This document shows, in pieces, positions 10,446-22,154 of a stretch of 64,000 nucleotides of DNA (position 1 is the first letter of the stretch; each line of letters opens with the position of its first letter). The stretch lies in assembly GCA_030280995.1 (NCBI GenBank), contig JASXTE010000014.1, forward strand, positions 22,292,150-22,356,149, read 5' to 3'. Made by a program: the position numbers and the translations under genes. The stretch comes from Hemileia vastatrix. Lineage: Eukaryota > Basidiomycota > Pucciniomycetes > Pucciniales > Zaghouaniaceae. The notes under the pieces are model-generated. The model had not been told where the DNA came from. It did not search any database and saw only the letters and a program-made list of their open reading frames with translations.

Positions 10446-12192
10446 AATATCTAGATTCCTGATATCATATCAATAATAGGGGTTATCAAAGTTAGAAAAT
10501 TTGTAATTATTTAAAAGATATTTCACAACACAAAAAGAAAGCCACAAACTTGACATTGATTCTCAGTAAAAAGGTGTTTTTGGGGCACAATATGGTATAT
10601 TTTTTTTAAAAAAAAAATCATGGTTGATTTGGTGGAAAAAAGAGGTATTTTGAAATGGAAGATTTCTAACTTTGATACCCCATAATATAAAATATTGAGT
10701 ATTCTTTTTATGGAATTCAACATGAAAAAAAAAGTTTTGCACCTACTAGAAGGTGACTCTGTCTGATTGAATTACCATAGTTTAGTCAAGGATAAGAACC
10801 TGCTAGCAGGTTCCAGGGTTTTGTTTTTTCAGGTGATTAAATGTCAGTAACAATTGAAAAATCTGAACTTCAAAACTAGTGATTGTAACAAAAATGAGAC
10901 TAGCACCACGGGAAAGAGAGTGTGATATTTGGGAAAAAGAGAATGATATTTGGTAAGACTTACAAAAGAAATGATTAAAAAATGTTTGGGTTTGATTGAA
11001 ACCATTAATATTTTGTTGTACTATTTTGCCACTTTTTGTCAGGCTGAGTTCTAGTACAGAGACGTGAATAGCTTGAATAGTCAGTTGTCTAGAAGATTTT
11101 AATGGTCCTATATGAATACTGTAGTACAAATCCAATATGTATTGAAATATAACTCAATATAAGGGTCTCAGTAATTTAAATCTCACTAATTATTTATGGG
11201 TTACAATCTTATAGTTGGTAGAAAAATAGATGTAATAATTCAAATACTATTCAAAGACATTATAAGTACTATTGATATGTATTGTAATTTTATTGGTTAT
11301 ATATTTTGATTTTAATGATAAAGAATGTAGAAAACAAGACCAAAAACCCCCTCCTTTTATACCCAATAATCCTCCAATGAACCCCCTTGATTTACCAGTC
11401 CTATACACGGCTAATGACACCTCATTTTAGCTAATACCATGTCCAACAATATAAAGAATGACCAATAACCTAATTAGAATGATATCACCCACCAAAAACC
11501 TGGTGTAAAAGGGATAATCCATCAAAATAAAAAACATAATAATAAAAAAGAGTATATGCATGTAATACATTAAAGTAAAAGACTTTAAAAAGAAAGAATA
11601 ACACTAAATATTACACAATATTAAGGGGGATCAACAGTAGAAATGATGGGGCTAATTATTTCAATTCACTACATGAAATCCCCATCCAAAAATGACCAAT
11701 ATTGGCTGAGAAACCACTGAGAAACCCAAAAAAGGATGTGAGATGTGGGGTAACTACACACAGTCCTTGGAAGGCACTTTCACAGGTAAATCCTTGACTA
11801 ATTTAGGCAAATTTAAGTGTGGTAATGAATTAAAGGTGCCAAGCTTGAGGTTATTAATGAAATTAGTGCATATAATAAGGTCAATGAACCTATAATTAAA
11901 TTAGGACACTGAATAAGCACCTGTTGCCTATTTTAGTGTGTTTCCCCACAGTGGGCATAGAATGTGGGGTAATTATAATGTGAAAAAACCATCTTTGCTA
12001 AAAATGAAGCTATTCACACAGTAAAAATGCAGGCAGTATGTGGCCAGTACACAGAAGCCATTTCTGGCATAAAAAACACCAAATTTGAAAAGTGTTATTT
12101 TTATGCATTCAAGTAGCCAAATTAATAGTCCTAATTAAGACAAATTCATCTGTCAAGGTAAATTTTGAATATTATTAAATTTATAGTGCATA
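10446..12192. other. AT-rich repeat remnants, no gene
   Basis: The segment 10650-10925 is repeated in inverted orientation at about 12900-13040 (shared landmark AATGAGACTAGCACCA and its complement). This suggests a degraded repeat pair rather than unique DNA. The remainder is AT-rich with no supported open frame. Confidence 0.5.
10796..10813. repeat. 18-bp perfect palindrome with TGCTAGCA core
   Basis: GAACCTGCTAGCAGGTTC is its own reverse complement. The same TGCTAGCA core sits in the terminal palindromes of the small element at 12193-12429 and of the lone end at 60291-60328. It may be a diverged, orphan transposon end. Confidence 0.5.
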
Positions 12193-12429
12193 CACCACAC
12201 AATATGGGGGGTGGACTTGCTAGCGAGTCCGCAACCTTGGACCCACACTCACCACAGATAGCTATTGATAAAGGAACCATACAATCAGGGATGAACACCA
12301 CTCAGCAGAAGAGTTTTAGGTGGGTGTTCAAGTAGAGTTCAGTATGGGTTCAGTATGAGTTCAGTCTGAGTTCCATCTGAGTTCAGTTTGAGGACTTGCT
12401 AGCAAGTCCACCCCCTATATTGCGTAGTG
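12193..12429. mobile_element. 237-bp non-autonomous element with CAC(C/T)AC ends
   Basis: The inverted ends read CACCACACAATATGGGGGG on the left and CACTACGCAATATAGGGGG on the right (reverse complement). Both are followed by GTGGACTTGCTAGC(G/A)AGTCC. ATA flanks both sides (12190-12192 and 12430-12432), a 3-bp duplication. Each end contains an 18-bp palindrome, perfect on the right and with one mismatch on the left. The interior has an 11-bp tandem repeat around GTTCAGTATGA. CAC-starting ends and 3-bp duplications suggest a CACTA-type MITE, but no coding copy is present to confirm this. Confidence 0.7.
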
Positions 12430-13457
12430 ATATATTCAAATTTTAAGTGATTTAAAGTGCATTTCTTGTTTTTCACATAAAACAATGAAAACTACAGTTT
12501 AAGTCTACTTTAAACTTATGTAGCCTTATTTTTAAGGTTCTTAAGGCTACCCTAACATATTCCCACTTAATATTAAGTACATAAGATCTATAAAAGTTGG
12601 ATAAATGTGTGTATATAAGGTGTTATAATGGCATATATTGTATTTTATCAGAAATTTCACTTATGTATACAACTTGTGTACCTTTATTGATTGTTTCCAT
12701 ATATACTACATGTGTTTAACATAATTTATTAGTAATTTTCACTCAGTCGTGGGAATATCCAAGCTGACACTTGTTGTGAATTTTTAATGGAGTGTGACCC
12801 ATTAACATAACCAAAAGAAAAGCTTAATAACATGTCAATTTTTTTAACTAACAATAAATATGCTACAATCCTTTACTTTTTAAAATATGACTATCTATCA
12901 TCCTCTCTTTCCAGTGGTGCTAGTCTCATTTTACTAAAATCACTAGTTTTGAAACTCAGATACTCAATTTTTGATAAAATTTAATACCATAAAAAAAACT
13001 CAATATTTTATATTTTTAATATGATATTATAAATCTATAGCTAGAGATTTATTTTTATGAGAAGTTTGATGTTGTTTGAGTCATGGTCTTTGAGATCAAC
13101 CAAAGGTCTGAAAAGTGATGAGGACTTACTGTTGGGGACTGTACAGCCTCCAGCAATATATCCTCTTCACTTTTCAACTATTTTTTTGGCCTCAAAATTA
13201 TGACTCAAATGACCTGAAAATCTTCCACATGGTCAATTCATAGCCCTAGATTCAAGATATCATATCACAAATGTAGAATATTTAATATACTTTTCATGGC
13301 ATTAAATTACATTAAATATTGCAAATTTGAACTTAAAAAAGGGTGATTGAAGGAAAATGGGATTAGCACCATTGGACAGAAGGAGTGAAATACACTCATA
13401 TATATATATATTAAAAAATGATTAAAAAATATTAATTTTTAATCAAAAAATTACATT
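12430..13457. other. AT-rich DNA with an intact copy of the H1 target repeat
   Basis: No gene is seen. Bases about 13192-13270 match the two flanks of H1 joined together, with no transposon in between. Bases about 12900-13040 are the inverted partner of 10650-10925. Confidence 0.5.
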
Positions 13458-13465
13458 TTGTTATT

Positions 13466-14225
13466 TAAATTTAATTTTAATTTTAATTTTAATTTTAATT
13501 TTAATTTTAATTTTAATTTTTATTTTTATTTTAATTTTTATTTAATTTTAATTTTAATTTTAATTTTAATTTTAATTTTAATTTTAATTTTAATTTTAAT
13601 TTTAATTTTAATTTTAATTTTAATTTTAATTTTAATTTTAATTTTTATTTTTATTTTTATTTTTATTTTTATTTTTATTTTTATTTTTATTTTTATTTTT
13701 ATTTTTATTTTTATTTTTATTTTTATTTTTATTTTTATTTTTATTTTTATTTTTATTTTTATTTTTATTTTTATTTTTATTTTTATTTTTATTTTTATTT
13801 TTATTTTTATTTTTATTTTTATTTTTATTTTTATTTTTATTTTTATTTTTATTTTTATTTTTATTTTTATTTTTATTTTTATTTTTATTTTTATTTTTCA
13901 TTTTCATTTTTATTATAATTTTAATTTTAATTTTTCTTTTTTATTTTAATTTTTCATTTTAATTTTAATTTAAATTTAAATTTAAATTTAAATTTAAATT
14001 TTTATTTTTATTTTTATTTTTATTTTTATTTTTATTTTTATTTTTATTTTTATTTTTATTTTTATTTTTATTTTTATTTTTATTTTTATTTTTATTTTTA
14101 TTTTTATTTTTATTTTTATTTTCATTTTTATTTTTATTTTTATTTTTATTTTTATTTTTATTTTTATTTTTATTTTTATTTTTATTTTTATTTTTATTTT
14201 TATTTTACTTTTATTTTTTATTTTT
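13466..14225. repeat. (AATTTT)n then (ATTTTT)n hexanucleotide array
   Basis: About 760 bp of uninterrupted hexamers. First comes AATTTT, then ATTTTT with a few ATTTTC variants, a short AAATTT run near 13970, then more ATTTTT. The Ile/Phe and Lys/Asn open frames here are repeat artefacts. The array lies at or near the point where element A loses its 3' end. Confidence 0.95.
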
Positions 14226-14365
14226 TTAGAGATTATTACTTAAACTACTAACATGCTAAAAAAACTTGAAAGTTATCAAACAAAATTGCCCAAAAAAATA
14301 TGAGAGCTGAGAAATTAAAATGAAATGAATAATAATAAGATGAAATAAATAATAATTACAAATGT

Positions 14366-15420
14366 TATCCCCCAGCCAATAGATAAGCTGATCCCCTGAT
14401 ACCTTACCCACATCAAAGTGCACCTTGATGTGGATACAACATTAAAATTTTTTTGAATGAATTGAGATAAAAATAAATTAAGAAAAAAAATATCAATAAA
14501 GATAAGATGAAATGAATAGATATTATAGTAAATAATAAAAAAGTGAGATAAGGATAAAAAAGAAAATACCATTGCCTGTCCAACTGATGAGCCTTTCCCC
14601 ACCAATGCTTGCCCACATCCAGGTGACCCTGATGTGGTGACACCATATAATTTAATTTTGTGATTTTTCCCACTTTATATCCTAATAACCCCCATAAAAA
14701 TTAAAAGAAAAAAAGAGAAAAAAGAAATTAATCTAAAACTTCTATCTAACACAGCCATAGACACAAAAATCAAAGAAAGAAAAAGAAAAAGTTTCACTCC
14801 ATAGAAGGTCCAGTCCAAAGAAATGATCACTGGGTGGGGTCCCTCTAATAAGTAAAAATGATGGGAGACCACCAGTGATCCACCAAAAATCCAAATAGAC
14901 CAAAGAAGCCAGTTCAAGCCAGTTTAAAGTCATAGTGGACTTTAAACCTGAATAACAAAAACCAGAGCTAGGATTCAACTAGGACAAACAAAATACTTGA
15001 AAGAGACATTATGGGGTAACTGTTCTACAGAGCAGCCAGCTCATTAGTTACTCCCACACTTTCCAAAATAAAATCTAGAAGCCCCCCCTGAATACCTTCT
15101 AACAAAAAAAACAACATCCAATACAATAAACCAAAACCAGTAAGTGTGAAGAGCCAGCACTTGAAGACCAAAAGAATTTACAGTTTAAAGTCATAGAGCA
15201 CTAAAACCTGTGAAGAGAAACCAATAATAGGGTTCAAAAAATTTAAGAGAAGGGGTTGGAAACAGACAATCAGGGGTAACTGTTCTACAGAGCAGCCAGC
15301 TCATAAGTTACCCCTACACTTTCCAAGATCAAATCTAGAAGCTCCACCCATGGGTACCTTCTAACAAAAAAAGTTTCCAACAAAACAGATTCACAGAATC
15401 ACCAAAATCCAAAATTAAAG
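14366..15420. repeat. Structured repeat tail downstream of element A pol
   Basis: Two related blocks about 200 bp apart start with CCAGCCAATTGATGAGC-like sequence and contain hairpins such as CACATCCAGG...TGATGTGG. They are followed by two copies of a unit with CAGTTTAAAGTCATAG, then GGGGTAACTG...AGTTACCCC (near 15013 and 15273), then TCTAGAAGC-C-CC. The same order occurs in D at 39420-40430. The frames here (14315-14978) are not conserved between copies and are not considered genes. Confidence 0.7.
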
Positions 15421-15450
15421 AATGGTCCATAGTTTATCCTCATTACGGAG

Positions 15451-18400
15451 TCAATCTTCTTCACTTCTAGTGTCTCTTGGGTAAAACCTCTTCACCTGAT
15501 CAGCAGCCACTCTCTTCTTTAAGACTGCACCATATAACTCCTCCAAACCATAAGAACCTCCAGACACCTGATATCTGACTCTGTAAGGCCCATTCCATCT
15601 GTCAGAAAATTTTTTTCCCCACTGACTCTCCAAAATTCTATTATACACCAAAACCAAACAACCAGGTTTTAAGGGATTCCTGAGTCTATGAGACAACTTC
15701 TTGTCCAAGTATCTGACTGATTTTTTTCTTATCTTCATTATTCTAGAGTATGCCTTCTCTTGACATTCCTCTCTACATTCCAACTATTGCATCCTGGCAC
15801 AGAGCAAATCTTCTGTTGAGCACACATCATCCCAATCAATTCAAAGATAAGAGACATCTTCCAAATCTACTGGTAGAACAGATTTATTCCCAATTATTAA
15901 TTAACAAGGGGAATAGCCAATTGTCCTTTTCACACTGACGCTATCAGAAAATAACACCAAGGGTAAATAATGCCTCTACTTTTCAGCACTATCTCCACAC
16001 ATCTTCACCAAAGCATTCTTGATAACTTGATGGCCTCTTTCAACCATGCCTCCAGCTTCAGGATAATAAGGTCTAGCCACTCTGACTTTAGAACCAATAC
16101 TTTCCACAGATTCTTTAAATTCAGCTCCAAACTCTGGCCAACCATCAACAGTCACCAACTTCATCAACCATACCTAAATACCCATTCCTTCTTCAAAAAT
16201 CCTGCCACATTTTTGGCAGTTAAATTCACCAGAGGCACCACCTCAACGCAACAAGACAAATCATCTCTGGAAACAATCAAGTATTTATACCTGCCCTCTT
16301 TGATATGGACAGCATCCAGACTAACTCTTCCAAACACAGTTAATTCACCAGTAGCATGGACAACCTCTTTAGGTTTCAAGTGACTTCTTCTTTGACATTC
16401 TTCACCAGATTGAACCCAGCCCTGTGCAGCCAACTTCATACCTGGCCACCAAAATCGATCTGCTACTCTTCTATAAGTCTCCCAAAAGCCTCTATGACCA
16501 AGGTCTTCATGCAAAGACTTTAACAACAACTCTTGACCCTTCTTCTGAGTCACCACTACTTGAGGATTTGGATGTCTCCTCCTCATCAAACTTCTTCCTG
16601 ACACATAGAAGCCAGGACTCTTCTTCTTGATTGCCACACAAGTATCATCATCAAAAATATCTGGCCTGTCCAAGGTTAAAAGATATTCAACCATAATAAA
16701 ATAAAACCCAGTCTGATCCCAGGTCTCATCATCAAAATTTAACAAAACAACATCCAAGGGTACAACCATGTCATTAAAATCTCCAGTGTACACATGAGCC
16801 ACTAGACCTGCCCAACCAGGACATTAATCCCTAAATTTTGGTACATCCTTTTTCTTCCACTGAATCTTAAGAGAATCCAGTTCACTAGCAAAAACACCAT
16901 TTTCCAATTTCAAGCCATCCCAAACAACAGCCCCATCTTTGTCAACAAAAACATCCTGATCATCAGAATCAAGATCAGAACCAGCCAGTTTAACCTCTTG
17001 GGGGAGAAGAGAACAATCTTCCATTTTGGCCTCATGGGGGAGGAGAGAAAAATCTTCAGCACACTTTGTGCTAGCCCTAACCACTGGGACATCTTCATCA
17101 AATTCTTCAGAGCTTGAATCTTCATCTGTGGGTGGTCTCCTTGATAATTCATCAGGCATTGTAAAAGTTTTTCCAGGTTTGTGTGCCAGGTCAAAAGAAA
17201 AATGCTGAATAAATGCCACCCACCTAGTCATTATAGCATTTGGAAGACTAGGTGTGTTGATCATTTGAGCCAGAAATTTTGCATCCACCTGCAGCTCAAA
17301 ATGCTTCCCCCACAAAACAGGTTGCAACTTCTTCAAAATTTTTTCTACACCACACAATTCCAACTTAGGTTGAGAATATCTAGATTCAAAATTATTAAAT
17401 ACCACAGACTCATACCTTACTGGCCTTACCCTCCCAGTTTTATCTTCCTGAGACAACAAAGCACCAGCAGAAATATAACTTGAGCCCACTTCCAGATAAA
17501 TTTTTCCTGCACACACTCCATAATCCAACTTGTGAAGAATAATTTCTTCACCTACCACCTTCTTCAGCTTCTGAAAAGCCTCTTCACACTCTTCAGTTCA
17601 TACCCACTCTGCGTCTTTCCTGGTCAACTTCGTCAAAGGTGAAACCAACAAAGAAAAATCTTTGATAAAAATTATGACATACACACAAACCCCAAAAAAT
17701 CCCCTGACTTCAGTATTATTTTTAGGCCTTATCAATGACTGAATTTTATTTACTTTTTTTTTGCCATAATCCTTCCCTATTTACATACCACATGACCCAG
17801 AATTTTCAGAGCAGGAACACAACAACAAAACTTTGACCCAGAAATGGTCAACCCAGCCTCTTTGATCCTAAACAATACTCTTTCTAGAGTAATTGAATAC
17901 TCCCAAACAAACCTCCTTATACCTGGATTCTCCTTCAGCACCTTGTTCCCATAATCAGTGAATGGTCCTTTGATTCCACCATCATCAATTAAAATACCAG
18001 AATGAGTAGGAACCTCATCCTGTAAAATCCAAGCCATTTTTGCTTGATATAATGCTACTGATTTATTTGCTCCTTGAGGCAGCCTAGTGAGCTGAAACCT
18101 TCCCAGAGGAGTCTCAAATGTTGTAATTGGTGGTGAATATGTGTGAAGCTCCCTTTCATCATAACCACCCATAATATCACCCAAACCATAACACACCCTT
18201 CCAGAAAAAGCTTCCACAAGTCCTCTGCACTTGGCATCATCCCAGCATCCTTGATAGTGACTCTATTCAAGGCTCTAAGATCATGCACCACCCTCAGCTT
18301 CCCATTCTACTTCTTTACATAGAAATCCAGACTTTAATAACTAGATTTTGATTGTTTTTATAAACCAGTTCTGACTCTTTCCCTAACAATCTCTACAAAG

Positions 18401-19198
18401 TCATACCTAATAGCAGGTGGAATTGGAATAGGTTTGATTTGCCAAGGTTCATGACAAACCACAGGAATCAAGTAATGTTCCCCATAAGAGTGTTTCAAAA
18501 CACCCCTTTACTCTTCAGCAAATGTCACTGCTTTCTTCGTCAGCACAATAACGTGCAACAACAAATTCTTTTCCTCATCAGAAAACCACCCATAAGGACC
18601 AAAATTAACAACTTTCAAACTTTCCACAGTCACCCTAGAAGTTTACACAAAATCAGGAGGATTCTTCACCAGAGGAGTACAGTACGGATCTCTTGACAAA
18701 GGAGGATTCAAACCTACAGGCATAGGCTCATTGACAGGCCTAATATTCTGTGTTACCTTCTTATACTTTTCAGCTCCACATTCAAATTGAGGGATCTTCA
18801 GGAGATCTTCACCACCAGACCTGGAACAAAAACCAAGGGTTTCCCCATTGCTCACATGTGTGGCCAAGGTAATTTTTTGAAAGGTGTAGAAGAAATCTAG
18901 CAGTGCACAATTGGGAGGACTTACTTTTATTCCTCAATCTCACGACTCCTAATCTTTTCCGCAATTCCAAATCTTCATCCTCACTTTCATCTTCTAAATC
19001 TTCAAATCTTGATTCATCTTCTGAATCACATCTTCTAAAATTGTGCAGTTTATCCTCATGCTGGAGGCCCAAAAATTGATCTTGCTGATCTTCTTTCTTC
19101 AAAAAATTGTGCAGTTTAAACTTATACTGGAGGCCCAAAAATTGATCATGATGATCTTCAAAAAAAAAATACTTTTCTTCTTCCTTGATTATCTTCAT
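15451..19198 (-). pseudogene. Element A pol: RT, RNase H, integrase (broken)
   Basis: The order from high to low coordinate starts with an acidic linker containing repeated FLGLQ...KLHNF peptides. Next come RT (18291-17777, active-site region LIDD), RNase H with VGSSYISAGALLSQ, and a zinc finger whose HHCC reads ...SGEECQ where D has SCEECQ, so one Cys is lost. The integrase catalytic core (16802-15976) has LDAVHI, VDGWPEF and EGHQ-type ends. The GPY end (DRWNGPYRVR) lies at 15783-15451. At least five stops or frameshifts separate the pieces. No chromodomain follows. Confidence 0.85.
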
Positions 19199-19643
19199 TT
19201 TTTTCTTGATTTTCTTCTGTTATCTTGAAATTTTTTTTCTTTTCTTGAGTTCTCTTCTATCCTACAAAAATAACCAGGGTTTTCCCCAATGCTCACAGAT
19301 GTGGCCAAGGTAATGTTTTTGAATATGTAGAAGAAACCCTAGTGGTGCAAAATTGGGAGGACTTACTTTTAGACCCCAATCTCACCACTCAACAGCTTTT
19401 CCGCATATCTTTCAATAAGATATATAACCAATCTTCTTATTTGGGCTTGAATTAAAATTAATTGAAAATCTTGAGATAGAACAAATACTTGATAAAATCT
19501 TGAAGAATACTTGCAGATAAGAGAAGCATTAAAAAGAGAAAGTTGAAAATCCACTTGGTATATCCCCAAGGGAGCTGACCTACTACAACCTAGGATTTCT
19601 TCATCTTGGGGAGAGGTTGTAGCACTTGGGTGATCAGCCCTCA

Positions 19644-20835
19644 TCACTCTAAAAAAGACAGACTCCCACTAGAGCCTGAGCCACACTTCAAAAAACCAGA
19701 GGCAGCACCCACTTCTCTTCTTCTCCTACAACAATCCATGCACTGGCACATTGAAGACAAACCAGGCCCAGTATCCCAATCATCCTCTCCAGGAGATGAT
19801 AAACTCATGTGAAGTCTACTTTCTTCTTCACCAGTCAACTCAAAACTTATTCCCAAATCAAATTGATAGCCAATTCTTGCTTGAAAATCCATCAAGAATG
19901 GCCCACCTAAAACAGCTTTTAAAGTCCCTTTGGCAATGTAAAAATGAACCTTCCCTGAACCCCCACCAGCATCTAACTTCACCAACTCAGAAGTTCCAAC
20001 CAATTCAGTGACATGGCCACTAATCCCTTTGAAATTCTCACAAATAACTTTTTTGATGGGGAGGCCCAGATGAGTAGCCTCAAAAAAAGAAATCAGGTTA
20101 TTATGAGAAAATGAATCCACCAATTCCTTAGCCTCCCTTCCATTCAGAGTGACATTGACATAACCCAGAGGTTCAGAAAAATGAGTTTCCAACCCCTCAT
20201 CAAAATTTTTTATCAGAATCACAAATGTATTCTATCTCCCCAGAAGAAACCCTTCTCCTGGTCAACAACTTTTTCTGCCTATCAGCCAACACAGGACTGA
20301 TAGCATACAACTACCCATAAGTAAGGGAAACCTAACCCTTATTCATCCTTTTCAGGACAGAGTTCATAAAATTAACTTGACCAAAAACCACTGGCCTCTC
20401 AAAGTGAGCTCTTTTCTTCACTACCTTGGTCCTTGAAGATTCTTGAGGACCAGAATGACCAACATATATTCCATCAACAGGAATCAAACCAGATTCCTCA
20501 CTTGAACCTCTAAATCCAGCAGGAATTTGCAATGAAGCCAAAGGGACATCCTCCTCAGAGTCAGAATCAACATCCATAGGCATTGGATCACCACTCATGT
20601 CCAATGCTCCAAAAATAGGGGGGCCCATATCTGCAATACCCTTCTGTATTTTATACAGCTCATCTTTTTTGTACTTCTTCCTAGCTGCACTCAGCTTAGG
20701 ATCCACCTTTGAAGCCTTAGGCCTTGGTTGAGCCTGAGCACTGCTCTTAGGCCTTCCCACCTTTCCTGCTTCCACATCATAAACACCAGCTAAGCATTCC
20801 CCACTTGAATTTCCACCACAAGAATACAACTCCAA
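19644..20835 (-). pseudogene. Element A protease region, active site lost
   Basis: Two open pieces (20835-20332 and 20222-19644) correspond to D's single 396-codon frame. They contain an acidic linker (DSDSEEDVPLASL) and a retropepsin-like domain ending VLGGPFLMDF. The catalytic D-S-G triad of D reads D-S-F here, which should abolish activity. A Cys-rich ending (SMCQCMDCCRRRR) is shared with D. Confidence 0.8.
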
Positions 20836-20934
20836 ACCACCAAAGGAAGATGTAAATGAGACTCTATTAGCCTCCTTTCCCTTGCCCTTGCCATCATCTC
20901 CACCTTTACCAGAAGAAGAAGCCTAATTAGGCAA

Positions 20935-22047
20935 CTATTCAAATCTTGGCCTCCTTGAGTTGACATTATGTCTCCTCATCACCAAGTCTACTGGAGCCTG
21001 ACCTTCATTAGGCTTCACAAAAGAACCATCTGGGAACTTGAACACTTTCCCATCAAATTCCACCTTTCCTTCAGACACATCCCTATTCAGTGCCCAACAA
21101 TCATTGTACTTGTGGCTCTTCCTGCTGCAATAAGAGCAGACCCAAAGATCACTCCTACCAACCCTCCTTTCAAAATCTCTAGGCTGAGAAGGGGCCTTAT
21201 TGGCCTTCTGAGCCTCCTGAACAAAAATATGTAGCTGTTTTGTCAGATCAGCCAACTGCTCCACTACAGGATCAACTTCTTTAGGCTTCTCAGGAGCCTT
21301 TCCCTTTTTCACACTTTCCTTATTCCTAGATTCCTCCACATCTTCAGAAAAATCTTCACTGACCTTGCTAACAAAATTAGTGCTAGCTTCTTGGCAAGAA
21401 TCCACTGCCCAAAGTTTCAGACGACCCTCCACAAACTCCTTCACCACAGAAAGAGCAGGAAATTTCTGATTCCCATTAGTAAGAATCTTCATCTTTTCCT
21501 TCCTTTCCAACTCCTTCAACACATCAATTCTGACATTCCTGGCCAGAGAAGACCAGAAAATATCCCTTTCAGAGTCAGTACTCTCCAACTCCTGCATATC
21601 CACCAAATAATCCATCAATGGCCCCAACTGAGCCAGAAACTTCCTATAAGAATGGAGGTTGTCCACCCCTTTATAAGATTGCCATTCACTTGCAATCATA
21701 TTGAGATCCACCATAGAGTAACTGGATACCCACCTGTCTGCCATCTGCAGACACAAATTTTTCCAATCTTTCCTCCTATAACCCTCCATAGCAGCCACTT
21801 CCTTTACCAGAGCCCTGTCACCAATATAGATGATAACTTGCTTCACCATTTCCAAGTGAGAAGCACAATCCAACTTCCCAGCAGCCTCAAACAGCTCCAG
21901 AAAGAACTTCACATCCTCCCCCATAAACATAGGCCCCTTCCAGGACTTAATCCTGACAGAAGGCCTAAAAGAAACAGGAGTATTACCATCCTCAACAGCA
22001 CCAACAGTGCCACTACCACCACTAGAGAAAGAGGGTCCAGAAGCCAT
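20935..22047 (-). CDS. Element A gag polyprotein with CCHC knuckle
   Basis: A 370-residue frame starts at MASGPS, the Met shared with D's MASGSA. The capsid-like helical region contains DRWVSSYSMVDLN and EWQSYKGVDNLHSYRKFL. A CCHC zinc knuckle, C-x2-C-x4-H-x4-C, sits at about residues 304-317 (CSYCSRKSHKYNDC). The stop after RRPRFE is not conserved in D, where reading continues, so the ancestral frame was longer. Gag forms the virus-like particle and binds RNA. The rest of the element is broken, so any product would act only in trans. Confidence 0.75.
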   Translation of the reverse strand: MASGPSFSSGGSGTVGAVEDGNTPVSFRPSVRIKSWKGPMFMGEDVKFFLELFEAAGKLDCASHLEMVKQVIIYIGDRALVKEVAAMEGYRRKDWKNLCLQMADRWVSSYSMVDLNMIASEWQSYKGVDNLHSYRKFLAQLGPLMDYLVDMQELESTDSERDIFWSSLARNVRIDVLKELERKEKMKILTNGNQKFPALSVVKEFVEGRLKLWAVDSCQEASTNFVSKVSEDFSEDVEESRNKESVKKGKAPEKPKEVDPVVEQLADLTKQLHIFVQEAQKANKAPSQPRDFERRVGRSDLWVCSYCSRKSHKYNDCWALNRDVSEGKVEFDGKVFKFPDGSFVKPNEGQAPVDLVMRRHNVNSRRPRFE

Positions 22048-22133
22048 GGTCCAATAGATTCCAGAAAACCAATCTTCAACCACAGAAGAGAGTACAAAAG
22101 TTACAGATATTCCAAAAAGCTAACAAATCCTCA

Positions 22134-22150
22134 CCCCATGTTGGGCGCCA
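22134..22150 (-). other. Element A primer-binding site
   Basis: Four bases inside the 5' LTR end, the minus strand reads TGGCGCCCAACATGGGG. It starts with TGG as expected for pairing to a tRNA 3' CCA. D has a one-base-shorter form, TGGTCCCAACGTGGGG (47069-47084). The tRNA is not identified. Confidence 0.6.
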
Positions 22151-22154
22151 GAAA

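Noticed and set aside
13458..13949. 163-codon Ile/Phe frame and the opposite Lys/Asn frame
   Set aside because: They are pure translation of the ATTTTT hexamer array.
14315..14978. Hydrophobic minus-strand frames near the end of element A
   Set aside because: Only short fragments are matched in D (39702-39956), in a repeat-rich tail; AT composition explains the hydrophobicity.
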